In this document: positions 8,059 through 17,478 of the stretch, one piece after another
Layout of the letters: every line of letters begins with the position of its first letter
How positions within the stretch are numbered: the first letter of the stretch is position 1
Origin: Mycolicibacterium goodii
GTDB lineage: Bacteria; Actinomycetota; Actinomycetes; Mycobacteriales; Mycobacteriaceae
Assembly (NCBI RefSeq): GCF_022370755.2
Contig: NZ_CP092364.2
Coordinates: forward strand, 744,001 to 808,000
Length of the DNA stretch: 64,000 nt
Direction of reading: 5' to 3'
Program-made: the position numbers and the translations under genes
The notes under the pieces: generated by a model
What the model saw: only the letters and a program-made list of their open reading frames with translations
What the model was told of the DNA's origin: nothing
Databases searched by the model: none

Positions 8059-8580
8059 ATGCCTGAGCCGCTGATCCTTCCCATCCTCGGTCACGCGCCG
8101 CAGCTCGACCCAGAGGCCTTCGTGGCGCCCAATGCCAATGTGATAGGCCAGGTTTCGCTGGCCGCGCGCGTCAGCGTGTGGTACGGCGCGACATTGCGCG
8201 CCGAGTCGGAGCCCATCGAGATCGGCGAGGGCAGCAACATTCAGGACGGCGTCACCGTGCACGTCGACCCCGGCTTCCCGTGCCGCCTCGGCGCGGGCGT
8301 CACCGTCGGCCACAACGTGGTGCTGCACGGTTGCACCGTCGAGGACGACAGCCTGATCGGCATGGGCGCGGTGGTGCTCAACGGTGCCGTGATCGGCGCG
8401 GGCTCGCTGGTGGCCGCCGGTGCGGTGGTGCCGCAGGGCATGGTGGTGCCGCCGCGCTCGCTCGTGGCAGGCGTGCCGGGCAAGGTGCGACGCGAGCTGA
8501 CCGACGACGAGGTCGAACACAACCGCTTCAACGCCAAGGCCTACGTACACCTCATCGATCTGCACCGGCAGGCGGGCTGA
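8059..8580 (+). CDS. Gamma-carbonic-anhydrase-like hexapeptide-repeat protein
   Basis: A 173-residue left-handed beta-helix protein of the PaaY/YrdA/gamma-carbonic anhydrase group. The three zinc-ligand histidines are visible as His68 (VTVHVDPG), His85 (VGHNVV) and His90 (LHGC). Hexapeptide repeats run from about residue 22 to 140 (for example IGEGSNIQDG, GAGSLVAAGAVV), followed by a C-terminal helix. The start is ambiguous: ATG 8059 (MPEPL) is preferred, ATG 8050 adds three residues. No Shine-Dalgarno is clear. The function could be carbonic anhydrase or a thioesterase-like role; ligands favour a metal enzyme. It follows the GlxA-type gene by 30 bases. Confidence 0.85.
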   Translation: MPEPLILPILGHAPQLDPEAFVAPNANVIGQVSLAARVSVWYGATLRAESEPIEIGEGSNIQDGVTVHVDPGFPCRLGAGVTVGHNVVLHGCTVEDDSLIGMGAVVLNGAVIGAGSLVAAGAVVPQGMVVPPRSLVAGVPGKVRRELTDDEVEHNRFNAKAYVHLIDLHRQAG

Positions 8581-8721
8581 GCCGCGCGGTCCCGTCCTGA
8601 AGGGTCGTAAGGGTCCGAGGCCCTGCCGATCCACGCCGGGCTCATGCGGACCGTGCGGCGGACGCCGCGATTGCCGCGCTCGAGCCGGGGGTATACACCG
8701 CGGCGTGGATAGGACTGCAGC

Positions 8722-9858
8722 GTGCGAATCTTGGTGACCGGCGCGACCGGATATGTCGGCTCGAGACTGGTCACGGCGCTGCTGGCGCATGATCACGACG
8801 TCGTGGTGGCAGGCCGCAACACCGCCCGACTGACCGATTTCGGATGGTTTCCCGACGTGAGGGCCGTACAACTCGACGCGGCCGACCCGGAGTCGGTGCG
8901 CGGTGCGTTCCAACAGGCCGGAGAGGTCGATGTCGTGTACTACCTGCTGCACGGCATCGGGGAGCCGGGCTTCCGGGAAGCCGACAACCGCGCCGCCACC
9001 AACCTCGCCGCCGCGGCGCGGGATGCGGGGGTGCGGCGCATCATCTACCTCGGCGGCTTCGTGCCCGAGGACGACACGCTCTCCGATCACCTCGCGGGCC
9101 GGGCCGAGGTGGCGCATTCTCTGCATGTGGACAACGGCCCCGAGGTCGTGTGGCTGGGCGCGGCGATGATCATCGGCGCGGGGTCGACGTCGTTCGAGAT
9201 CTTGCGCTATGTGTCCGACCGGTTCCCCGTCATGCCGCATCCGTCATGGCTGTCGAACCCGATGGATCCGATCTCCATCCGCGATGTTCTGCACTACCTG
9301 GTGGCCGCGGCCGATTACGAGCGGGTGCCTGCGGGGGCATATGACATCTGCGGGCCCGAGACCACCACCTACCGCGACGTGCTGGCGACGTACTCGCGCT
9401 TGGCGGGTAAGCGGCGCCTGGGAATACCCGTGTGGGGGGTCGCGACGGGGGTGGCCTCGCGAGTGTCGGCCGTGGTGCTGCCGGTCCCGGATGGTCTGGC
9501 CGCGGATCTCACTGAATCCCTTGACTATCCGATGACCGCCGACGGTGACGGCATCCGTCATGTGGTCCCCGATCCACCGGGTGGCCTCCTTGGTGTCGAC
9601 GAGGCTATCCGGCGGTCGCTGGCCGGTGGCCGTCGTAAGCCGGTCAACTTGTTGGCCGATCCGCACCATCTCGCCGACACCGATCCCCAATGGGCGGGCG
9701 GTGATCGGGCGCGCCTGCGGCAGTTGGCCGGTGCGGCTCTGCCGTCGGTGACGCGTCCCGCACTCGCGCTGCTCGGTCTGCTGCCGGGCCCGGTGGCAGG
9801 CGCTGTGCGCTCGGGCCTCGACATGGTGATCGGTCTGGTGCCCAAGGGGGCGAAGTGA
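8722..9858 (+). CDS. NAD(P)-binding protein of the NmrA/atypical SDR group
   Basis: A 378-residue protein starts at GTG 8722 with a nucleotide-binding glycine motif TGATGYVGSR at residues 6-15, followed by a Rossmann-like domain (about 1-230). No classical Tyr-x3-Lys active site is evident at the expected place, as in extended/atypical SDRs of the NmrA or epimerase-like type. The C-terminal part ends in a hydrophobic segment (ALALLGLLPGPVAGAV). Its stop overlaps the start of the CPBP protease gene by four bases (GTGA), so the two are co-translated. The substrate is unknown. The 140 bases upstream of it hold no gene I can see. Confidence 0.75.
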   Translation: MRILVTGATGYVGSRLVTALLAHDHDVVVAGRNTARLTDFGWFPDVRAVQLDAADPESVRGAFQQAGEVDVVYYLLHGIGEPGFREADNRAATNLAAAARDAGVRRIIYLGGFVPEDDTLSDHLAGRAEVAHSLHVDNGPEVVWLGAAMIIGAGSTSFEILRYVSDRFPVMPHPSWLSNPMDPISIRDVLHYLVAAADYERVPAGAYDICGPETTTYRDVLATYSRLAGKRRLGIPVWGVATGVASRVSAVVLPVPDGLAADLTESLDYPMTADGDGIRHVVPDPPGGLLGVDEAIRRSLAGGRRKPVNLLADPHHLADTDPQWAGGDRARLRQLAGAALPSVTRPALALLGLLPGPVAGAVRSGLDMVIGLVPKGAK

Positions 9859-10538
9859 CCCGATTCATCCAGCTCGCCGGTGAGCCGGAGGTGTGTCACG
9901 AAGCGCCCGAGCAGATCCGGCGTCGCCGCGTCGTCGTCGCGGTGGTCCTGCTCATCGGCGCCGGCCTTCTCGGATACTCGCTGACCCGGCCCCCTGGCGA
10001 CGGATCGTTTCTGTGGTCGACGCTCGTGTTGGCCGCGGTGTGGACCGTGGGCGCGTTCGTCTCCGGGCCATTGCACCTGGGGTACCTGGACGTTCAGGGG
10101 CGCAATCGTCGCCCCGTCATCGCCGGGACCGCGGTCGGTGTCGCGCTCGGCGCGGCCTTCGTGGTCGGTGCCCTCGTCGCCCGCGAGATCCCGGGTGTCC
10201 GTGAGTTCATCACGCGCGTATTGGAATTGAGCAACACCGGGCCGCTGCTGCTGATCGTGTTCATCACCGTCGTCAACGGCGTCGCCGAGGAACTGTTCTT
10301 CCGGGGGGCGCTGTACACCGCGCTCGGGAAGTTCTACCCGGTGGTCGTGTCGACGCTGATCTACATCGCCACCACGATGGCCTCGGGAAACCCCATGCTC
10401 GGGTTCGCGGCCATCATCCTCGGCGCGGTGTGCGCGCTGGAACGCCGCGTGACCGGGGGAGTGCTCGCACCGATGCTGACCCACTTCTTCTGGGGGCTCG
10501 CGATGGTGCTCGCACTCCCGCCGATCTTCGGGGTGTAG
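9855..10538 (+). CDS. CPBP-family intramembrane metalloprotease
   Basis: A 227-residue multi-spanning protein of the CPBP (Abi/CAAX-like) family. Motif 1 is EELFFRG with Glu145, Glu146 and Arg150; motif 4 supplies His210 in LTHFFW. Six or so membrane segments are visible. Such proteins cleave substrates within the membrane or process prenylated or peptide substrates; no bacteriocin or toxin gene is next to it here. It is translationally coupled to the NmrA-like gene. The start is GTG 9855. Confidence 0.85.
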   Translation: MTRFIQLAGEPEVCHEAPEQIRRRRVVVAVVLLIGAGLLGYSLTRPPGDGSFLWSTLVLAAVWTVGAFVSGPLHLGYLDVQGRNRRPVIAGTAVGVALGAAFVVGALVAREIPGVREFITRVLELSNTGPLLLIVFITVVNGVAEELFFRGALYTALGKFYPVVVSTLIYIATTMASGNPMLGFAAIILGAVCALERRVTGGVLAPMLTHFFWGLAMVLALPPIFGV

Positions 10539-10541
10539 CGC

Positions 10542-11870
10542 TCACCGTAGCGGGTGGTCCACTTCGTCTCGGTGCATGCGTGCCGCGGTGAATGCGATCG
10601 CGGCGATGACCACCGGGACCAGGCCTGCGAACAGGAAGATCACCTCCATCGAGACGATCTTCGACAGCGGGCCCATGATCGCGAACGACAACGGCATGAA
10701 CGCCAGCGACACGAAGAAATCCAGGCTCGACACCCGGCCCAGCATCTCGGTCGGCACGCGGCGTTGCAGCAGCGTCCCCCAGATCACCATGCCGGCGCCG
10801 TCGGTGACGCCGATGACGAACGAGGCGGCCGCCATCAACGGGAACGACGACGTATATCCCAGGATCACCAGCGGGATCGAGCCCAGGCCCCACATCGTCA
10901 TCATCGTGGTGAGATAGCGGCGCGGCATGCGTCGCGACGACACCGTCAACGCCCCCAGCGCGCTGCCGAATCCGAAGAACGCCAGGATGAAACCGTAGGC
11001 GCGGGCGCCGTCGGCGAACCGGTCCTGTGCGATGAACGGGAGCAGCACCTCGATGGGGCCCAGCACGACGAGCACGAACATGCTCGCGAACAGCAGTGTC
11101 CACAGCAGCCAACGGGTGTGCACCATGAACACGAACCCCTCACGCAGATCTCGCAATACGTGCGGGCGTTCGTGGTTCTCGGACGCCTCGGGCGGTGCGG
11201 GTGGGCGCGTCGCGACGAGCAGTGCCAGGCCGAGGGCGAACAACACCGCCACGACGACGGCGCCGACCGACGGCATGGTCGCACCGATGACCATGCCCGC
11301 CACGGCAGGGCCCACCGAGCGCTGGAACACCGGACGCACGACGCCCTCGACGCCGTTGGCGGCCAGTAGTTGTTCCGGCGGCAGGATGCGCGGCAGTATC
11401 GCGCTGTATGCCGGGAAGAAGAAGGCCGCAGCGATGCCGAGAATCCCTGCGGCAACGGCCATGTGCCAGATCTTGAGCATTCCGAGCAGGGCCAGCGTGG
11501 CTATCGCCGTGACCGTGACGAGGTTGACCGTCTCGACCGCGATGATGATGGTGCGCTGATTGATCCGGTCGGCAGCGATTCCGCCGACCAGGACAAAGGC
11601 CACCAGGCCGACGCCGAGGCAGGTCGCGACCAACGACAGTGAGGCAGGGTCGTTGTCGATCGCGATCACCTGCAGCGCCATGACCACCGCCCACATGCCT
11701 TCGGCAAAGATCGACAGCGTCACCGCGGCGATCAGCAGGCGGTACTCGCGGATTCGGAACGGTGCAAGCACGCGCCAGCCACGGACCGCCTGCAGCGGCC
11801 CCACCGGTTGCGGCGAGCGCACCGGTTCTTCGATGTCGTGTTGCGTACTCACAACGTTCGATGGTCCCAA
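10542..11870 (-). CDS. MFS exporter (enterobactin-exporter-like MFS_3 type)
   Basis: 442 residues with 12 predicted helices. Features typical of EntS/MFS_3 exporters are the FRIREYRLLIAAVTLSIF N-terminus, the loop GGIAADRINQRTI after helix 2 and FPAYSAILPRILP in the middle. A hydrophilic loop (TRPPAPPEASENHERPH) separates the two halves. A GTG five codons into the frame (VVSTQHDIEEP) could be the true start. Substrates of this branch include siderophores and drugs; nothing nearby identifies one. It is convergent with the CPBP gene, with almost no space between the two stops. Confidence 0.83.
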   Translation of the reverse strand: MGPSNVVSTQHDIEEPVRSPQPVGPLQAVRGWRVLAPFRIREYRLLIAAVTLSIFAEGMWAVVMALQVIAIDNDPASLSLVATCLGVGLVAFVLVGGIAADRINQRTIIIAVETVNLVTVTAIATLALLGMLKIWHMAVAAGILGIAAAFFFPAYSAILPRILPPEQLLAANGVEGVVRPVFQRSVGPAVAGMVIGATMPSVGAVVVAVLFALGLALLVATRPPAPPEASENHERPHVLRDLREGFVFMVHTRWLLWTLLFASMFVLVVLGPIEVLLPFIAQDRFADGARAYGFILAFFGFGSALGALTVSSRRMPRRYLTTMMTMWGLGSIPLVILGYTSSFPLMAAASFVIGVTDGAGMVIWGTLLQRRVPTEMLGRVSSLDFFVSLAFMPLSFAIMGPLSKIVSMEVIFLFAGLVPVVIAAIAFTAARMHRDEVDHPLR

Positions 11871-11937
11871 TCGGCGGCGGGCGAGTCCAATGAATTACGC
11901 GGTGTTCGATGTCGGGGGTCGCGCGGATGATCACGGT

Positions 11938-12294
11938 ATGACCGACATGGAACCGCAGTGGACCTACCGCGCGCAGTGGTCTCCGGAATATCGCGAGTAT
12001 TTTGGCCTGTGCCTGGAGTTCCCGGCGTTGTGTGCGCGGGCGTTCACGGCACACGAAGCGGTCGAACGTGCGCAGCGACTCGTCGAGCAGGAGGTCGCCG
12101 ACAGACTCGCGGCCGATATGGACCTGCCGCAACCATTGACCGACCGGCGGTACAGCGGCAGCTTCATGGTGCGCACCTCACCCGCGCTGCATGCCAAGCT
12201 CATGGTCGAAGCCGCCGAACAGCGGGTCTCGCTGAATCAATGGGTGGTGCAGAAGTTGGCGGGGCGGCCGGCGATGTCGTTCGATGACTTCTAG
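11938..12294 (+). CDS. HicB-type antitoxin-like protein, orphan
   Basis: A 118-residue protein from ATG 11938. The N-terminal half (YRAQWSPEYREYFGLCLEFP) resembles the partial RNase-H-like fold of HicB antitoxins, and the C-terminal half (RTSPALHAKLMVEAAEQRVS then LNQWVVQKL) is a ribbon-helix-helix of the HicB/Arc type. No HicA toxin is adjacent: upstream is a divergent MFS gene and downstream a repeat region. It may therefore be a stand-alone DNA-binding protein or a relic of a toxin-antitoxin pair. The gap to the MFS gene start is only 67 bases, so the two may share a divergent control region. Confidence 0.8.
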   Translation: MTDMEPQWTYRAQWSPEYREYFGLCLEFPALCARAFTAHEAVERAQRLVEQEVADRLAADMDLPQPLTDRRYSGSFMVRTSPALHAKLMVEAAEQRVSLNQWVVQKLAGRPAMSFDDF

Positions 12295-12488
12295 GTGTCG
12301 TGGGTTTGCCTCTGCGTGTTGCCTGTTGTGTTCGGACTCCGATATCGCGGGTGATATCGGGGTTGGGTAGTGCATTCGGTGAGGGGTGAGGTCGTTTGGC
12401 CTGTGTCGTGGGTTTGCCTCTGCGTGTTGCCTGTTGTGTTCGGACTCCGATATCGCGGGTGATATCGGGGTTCGGAAGTGCACTCGGT
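12295..12488. repeat. Pair of 86-bp direct repeats, each with a palindrome
   Basis: The block at 12295-12380 is repeated at 12403-12488 (offset 108). The first 70 bases are identical and the last 16 carry three mismatches. Each copy contains CCGATATC and GATATCGG as an 8-bp inverted repeat with a 6-base loop (GCGGGT). The block fills the gap between two convergent genes (HicB-like and EchA11-type). The repeated palindrome may act as a tandem terminator; it may also be a copy of a dispersed intergenic element (inference). Its GC content is lower than the flanking genes. Confidence 0.8.
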
Positions 12489-12522
12489 CAGGAGAGAGCC
12501 GCTGCCCCGCCCGACGACGTAC

Positions 12523-13350
12523 TCAGTTGTCGGTGAACTCCGGTCGCCGGCTCTGCTGGAACGCCCGGGTGCCCTCGCGGAAATCGTTGGCCGCCAAGAG
12601 GTGAAGCTGTCCCTCGCGCTCACGCGTGAACGCGTTGTCGAGTTCGGTGAGCGTGGCGTCGTTGATCGCCTGCTTGGTCTTGCGCAGCGCGACGGCGGGT
12701 CCGTTGCGGAGCTTCGCCAGCACCTTGTCCACGGCGGCGTCGAATTCGTCGGCCGGATACACGCCGCTGACCAGGCCCCAGTCGTAGGCGTCGGTGGCGG
12801 TGAGCCGGTCGGCCAGCAGCGCCAGCCGCATCGCGCGGATGCGGCCGATGGCCGCGGCGACCAGCGCTGACGCGCCACCGTCGGGCATCAGGCCGATCTT
12901 GGTGAACGCCAACAGGAAAAACGCCTGATCCGACGCGAGCACGATGTCACAGGCCAGGGCGAGTGAGACGCCGACGCCTGCGGCCGGTCCCTGCACAACG
13001 GCCACAACGGGTTTGGGCAGCGCCACAATCGAGCCGACGGCGCGGTTGGCCGCGTCCAGCACCGCTGCGGCGTCGTGGCCCTTGGCGTTCTGGTCTTCCT
13101 CACTGATGCCCGCACCCGAGCTGAACCCACGTCCGGCGCCACCGAGACGCACCGCGCGTACGGCGGGATCGGTCGCGGCCACCTCCATGGCGTCGGCGAC
13201 CGCGTCGAGCATGTCTTTGGTGAGCGAGTTGAGACTGTCGGGCCGGTTCAGCATCACCGACAGCACACCGTCGGCAAGCGATACGGAAACGTCGTCGATG
13301 CTGGGGTAATCGCGGGCTACGGTCTCGGCACTGGCATCGGTGGAAGTCAT
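12523..13350 (-). CDS. echA11: Enoyl-CoA hydratase/isomerase family protein (EchA11-like)
   Basis: A 275-residue crotonase-fold protein. It keeps the oxyanion region (FSSGAGI) but lacks both hydratase glutamates: the first site reads GPAAGVGVSL and the second AFTKIGLMPDGG. An aspartate in MPDGG (Asp157) sits where PaaG-type isomerases keep their catalytic Asp. An isomerase or a different CoA chemistry is thus more likely than hydration (inference). Position, strand and neighbour mcr match M. tuberculosis Rv1141c echA11 (from memory). The start ATG 13350 gives a family-typical length. It is divergent from mcr across a 131-base gap. Confidence 0.8.
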   Translation of the reverse strand: MTSTDASAETVARDYPSIDDVSVSLADGVLSVMLNRPDSLNSLTKDMLDAVADAMEVAATDPAVRAVRLGGAGRGFSSGAGISEEDQNAKGHDAAAVLDAANRAVGSIVALPKPVVAVVQGPAAGVGVSLALACDIVLASDQAFFLLAFTKIGLMPDGGASALVAAAIGRIRAMRLALLADRLTATDAYDWGLVSGVYPADEFDAAVDKVLAKLRNGPAVALRKTKQAINDATLTELDNAFTREREGQLHLLAANDFREGTRAFQQSRRPEFTDN

Positions 13351-13481
13351 CTGTGCACCTTAGGTCCAGCAGGCGATTCACCTGCTCCGATGGGGCCGGC
13401 TATGGCCATGGCCAGCCGAGAAGGTTATACAAGTAAGCTATGTCGGCGGTCAACTGATCTACACGCGAAGGGGCGTTGAGC

Positions 13482-14573
13482 ATGGCAGGACCATTGCAGG
13501 GATTGCGCGTTGTCGAGTTGGCCGGTATCGGCCCTGGCCCGCACGCGGCGATGATTCTCGGCGACCTTGGCGCCGACGTCGTGCGGATCGAGCGGCCCGG
13601 TAAGGGCGGAGGGGTGCCCGCGGGCGACCGCGACGCGATGCTGCGCAATCGCCGCTCGGTGGCGGCGAACCTCAAGGAACCCGAGGGCCGTGATCTGGTG
13701 CTGCGCCTGATCGCCAAGGCCGACGTGCTGATCGAGGGCTATCGACCCGGCGTCACCGAGCGTCTCGGCCTGGGCCCGCAGGACTGCGCCAAGGTCAACG
13801 AGCGGTTGATCTACGCGCGCATGACCGGCTGGGGCCAGGAGGGTCCGCGCGCCCTGCAGGCCGGCCACGACATCAACTACATCTCACTCAACGGCACGCT
13901 GCACGCGGTCGGGCGCAAGGGCGAGCGGCCGGTGCCGCCGCTGAACCTCGCCGGTGATTTCGGCGGCGGGTCGATGTTCCTGCTCGTCGGCATCCTCTCG
14001 GCGCTGTACGAGCGGCAGACCTCCGGCAAGGGGCAGGTGATCGACGCCGCGATGATCGACGGCTCCGCGGTGCTGATGCAGATGATGTGGGGCTTCCGCG
14101 CCAGCGGCATGTGGTCCGACGAGCGCGGCACCAACCTGCTCGACACCGGCGCGCCCTATTACGACACCTACGAGACCGCGGACGGCAAGTACATGGCCGT
14201 CGGTGCCATCGAGCCGCAGTTCTACGCCGAACTGCTCAAGGGCCTCGGCCTCGACTCGGCCGACCTCCCGGCCCAGAACGACGTCGCCCGCTGGCCAGAA
14301 CTGCGCGAGGCGTTCACCAAGGCGTTCGCCGCGCACGACCGGGCGCACTGGACCAAGGTTTTCGACGGCACGGATGCGTGTGCGACGCCGGTGCGCTCGT
14401 TCGCCGAGGTGCTCGACGAGCCGCACGTCGCCCAGCGCAACACCTTCTACGACGACGAGGGCAACCTGCAGCCGATGCCGGCCCCGCGGTTCTCGCGCAG
14501 CACCCTGCCGACCCCGACACCGCCACCCGTGAGCGGCGCCGACACGGAAGCCGTGCTGCGCGACTGGAGTTAG
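13482..14573 (+). CDS. mcr: Alpha-methylacyl-CoA racemase
   Basis: A 363-residue class III CoA-transferase-fold enzyme that interconverts (2R)- and (2S)-methyl-branched acyl-CoAs so that branched or sterol side chains can enter beta-oxidation. The known catalytic residues of M. tuberculosis MCR (His126, Asp156, Glu241) align with His129 in AGHDINY, Asp159 in AGDFGGG and the Glu of [12 protein letters not shown] 13482 is chosen over an upstream TTG because an AGGGG Shine-Dalgarno lies 9 bases before it. It is followed 52 bases later by the SDR gene, as in Rv1143-Rv1144 (from memory). Confidence 0.93.
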   Translation: MAGPLQGLRVVELAGIGPGPHAAMILGDLGADVVRIERPGKGGGVPAGDRDAMLRNRRSVAANLKEPEGRDLVLRLIAKADVLIEGYRPGVTERLGLGPQDCAKVNERLIYARMTGWGQEGPRALQAGHDINYISLNGTLHAVGRKGERPVPPLNLAGDFGGGSMFLLVGILSALYERQTSGKGQVIDAAMIDGSAVLMQMMWGFRASGMWSDERGTNLLDTGAPYYDTYETADGKYMAVGAIEPQFYAELLKGLGLDSADLPAQNDVARWPELREAFTKAFAAHDRAHWTKVFDGTDACATPVRSFAEVLDEPHVAQRNTFYDDEGNLQPMPAPRFSRSTLPTPTPPPVSGADTEAVLRDWS

Positions 14574-14624
14574 TCCCAACCAACGTTTGGTCGGCACACG
14601 GCCGGCCGGAAAGGAATGCGGTAA

Positions 14625-16418
<1,794 letters not shown>

Positions 16419-16441
16419 CTCGAAAAGCAATCAGGGAGTGT

Positions 16442-16495
16442 GCCCGCTCGCGGGCAAACTCAAACGGGAAACGCGCGCCGCGTGGCGCGCGTTTC
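16442..16495. terminator. Two further stem-loops between convergent genes
   Basis: GCCCGC (16442-16447) pairs with GCGGGC (16450-16455). A stronger hairpin follows: GAAACGCGCGCC (16468-16479) with GGCGCGCGTTTC (16484-16495), a 12-bp perfect stem with loop GCGT. The second hairpin directly abuts the stop of the small minus-strand gene at 16496, where it would serve as that gene's terminator. Confidence 0.7.
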
Positions 16496-16627
16496 TCATA
16501 CCGCGGTTGGCAGTTGCTGGAAGTCGTCAAACTGCTCCGAGGTGTCACCCTCGACGAGAACGTCGCCGTGGTAAAGAGCCTCGAAGTCGACCTTGATGAC
16601 ATCGGCACTGGTGTCGTCGATCCACAT
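16496..16627 (-). CDS. Possible small acidic protein, 43 aa
   Basis: A minus-strand frame starts at ATG 16627 and ends in TGA at 16498-16496. It encodes 43 residues starting MWIDDTSADVIKVDFEALYH and ending in DDFQQLPTAV. It is strongly acidic with one basic residue. Third codon positions are mostly C or G, as in neighbouring genes, and a separate 12-bp terminator hairpin sits right at its end. An in-frame GTG at 16648 would extend it by seven residues; neither start has a convincing Shine-Dalgarno. No family is recognised. It could be chance, but terminator placement and codon use favour a gene. Confidence 0.45.
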   Translation of the reverse strand: MWIDDTSADVIKVDFEALYHGDVLVEGDTSEQFDDFQQLPTAV

Positions 16628-16731
16628 GCCTCTGAGCGTATGGGTCACTATTAAGGAATCTTTGAGTCACGATTCGGAATATGGTGGCAATCCTACTTTC
16701 AAGTAGGTTCCCGGCAGGTAGCTAACGCGCC

Positions 16732-17289
16732 TCAGCCCTCGGGGGATCCGAAGTGGATCGGGTTGACGCCGTTGAGCACGATCCAGGTGACGATCGCGAC
16801 GGCGACGCCCGCGACCAGAAGACCCACGGCGATCGCCTTCGACACCGTGCTGCGGCCGAACAGTCGGTGGTCGACCGACCACCGACCCGCGCCGGTGAAG
16901 AGCAGCGCCGCGGCGCCGAACGCCACGAGGAACGGCACGTTGAACGGCTGAGCCCAGAACGCGTCACCGGAGACGTTCACGGCCCAGGCGTCGACCATCG
17001 CGCCGATCACCGCGCAGGCAGCGAGCGGTGTCAGCAGGCCGAGCAGTAGACCCAGCCCACCGAGGGTCTCCGCGGCCGTGACCATGAACGCGGCGAACGT
17101 CGGCAGGCTCCATCCGCTGCTCTCCATGAACCCGGCGGTGGTGCTGAAGTCGAACGCCTTGATCAGCCCGGCCTGCAACATCGTGGCCCCGAGGGCGATC
17201 CGGAGGATGAGCAGGCCGGTATCGGCCATCGGTGACGTGGCGGCGGCCGTCGCGGAGAGGCTGGTGGACTCCATCGAGTTGGTGGTCAT
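16732..17289 (-). CDS. DoxX-family membrane protein
   Basis: A 185-residue protein with about four membrane helices typical of DoxX (GLLILRIALGATMLQAGLIK at the first; FAAFMVTAAETLGGLGLLLG at the second). ATG 17289 is chosen because GAAGGG lies 10 bases upstream; longer in-frame versions lack hydrophobic character at the start. DoxX proteins sit in the cytoplasmic membrane; in mycobacteria a DoxX protein works with superoxide dismutase and a thiosulfate sulfurtransferase in redox control, but neither partner is adjacent here. It is divergent from the MmpL gene. Confidence 0.82.
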   Translation of the reverse strand: MTTNSMESTSLSATAAATSPMADTGLLILRIALGATMLQAGLIKAFDFSTTAGFMESSGWSLPTFAAFMVTAAETLGGLGLLLGLLTPLAACAVIGAMVDAWAVNVSGDAFWAQPFNVPFLVAFGAAALLFTGAGRWSVDHRLFGRSTVSKAIAVGLLVAGVAVAIVTWIVLNGVNPIHFGSPEG

Positions 17290-17413
17290 GTGAACTGGAC
17301 CCTTCGCGCAGCAAGAACTCATCGTGTGGACGAACTGTGAGCTTCCCCCGAGAACACTGTGAACCCATCCGGGGTGAACCGGCAAGGGTTTGTGATCGTG
17401 TCTATCTGCGACG

Positions 17414-17457
17414 TCGGCGTTGACGACCCCAACTTATCGTTGTTAACTTAACGCCGA
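17414..17457 (+). promoter_or_regulatory. Inverted repeat bracketing the mmpL13 promoter
   Basis: TCGGCGTTGA at 17414-17423 and the complement of TCGGCGTTAA at 17448-17457 are inverted arms with one mismatch. Within them lie -35 TTGACG (17420-17425) and -10 TAACTT (17444-17449), 18 bases apart. GGGAGG at 17467-17472 is the ribosome-binding site for GTG 17479. The downstream TetR-family gene in the same operon is the natural repressor for this site (inference). Confidence 0.5.
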
Positions 17458-17478
17458 TATCCCGTTGGGAGGACGCAC

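Noticed and set aside
7048..9240. 730-residue minus-strand open frame
   Set aside because: Antisense to three genes with clear families; His/Arg-rich composition is typical of a GC-rich shadow frame.
12178..12483. Minus-strand frame with a repeated peptide (SESEHNRQHAEANPRH)
   Set aside because: The peptide repeat only mirrors the 86-bp DNA repeat, and the frame runs through a terminator-like region and the HicB gene in antisense.
12295..12488. CRISPR array
   Set aside because: Only two long repeats with one spacer-like gap; unit length 86 and internal palindrome are unlike CRISPR repeats.
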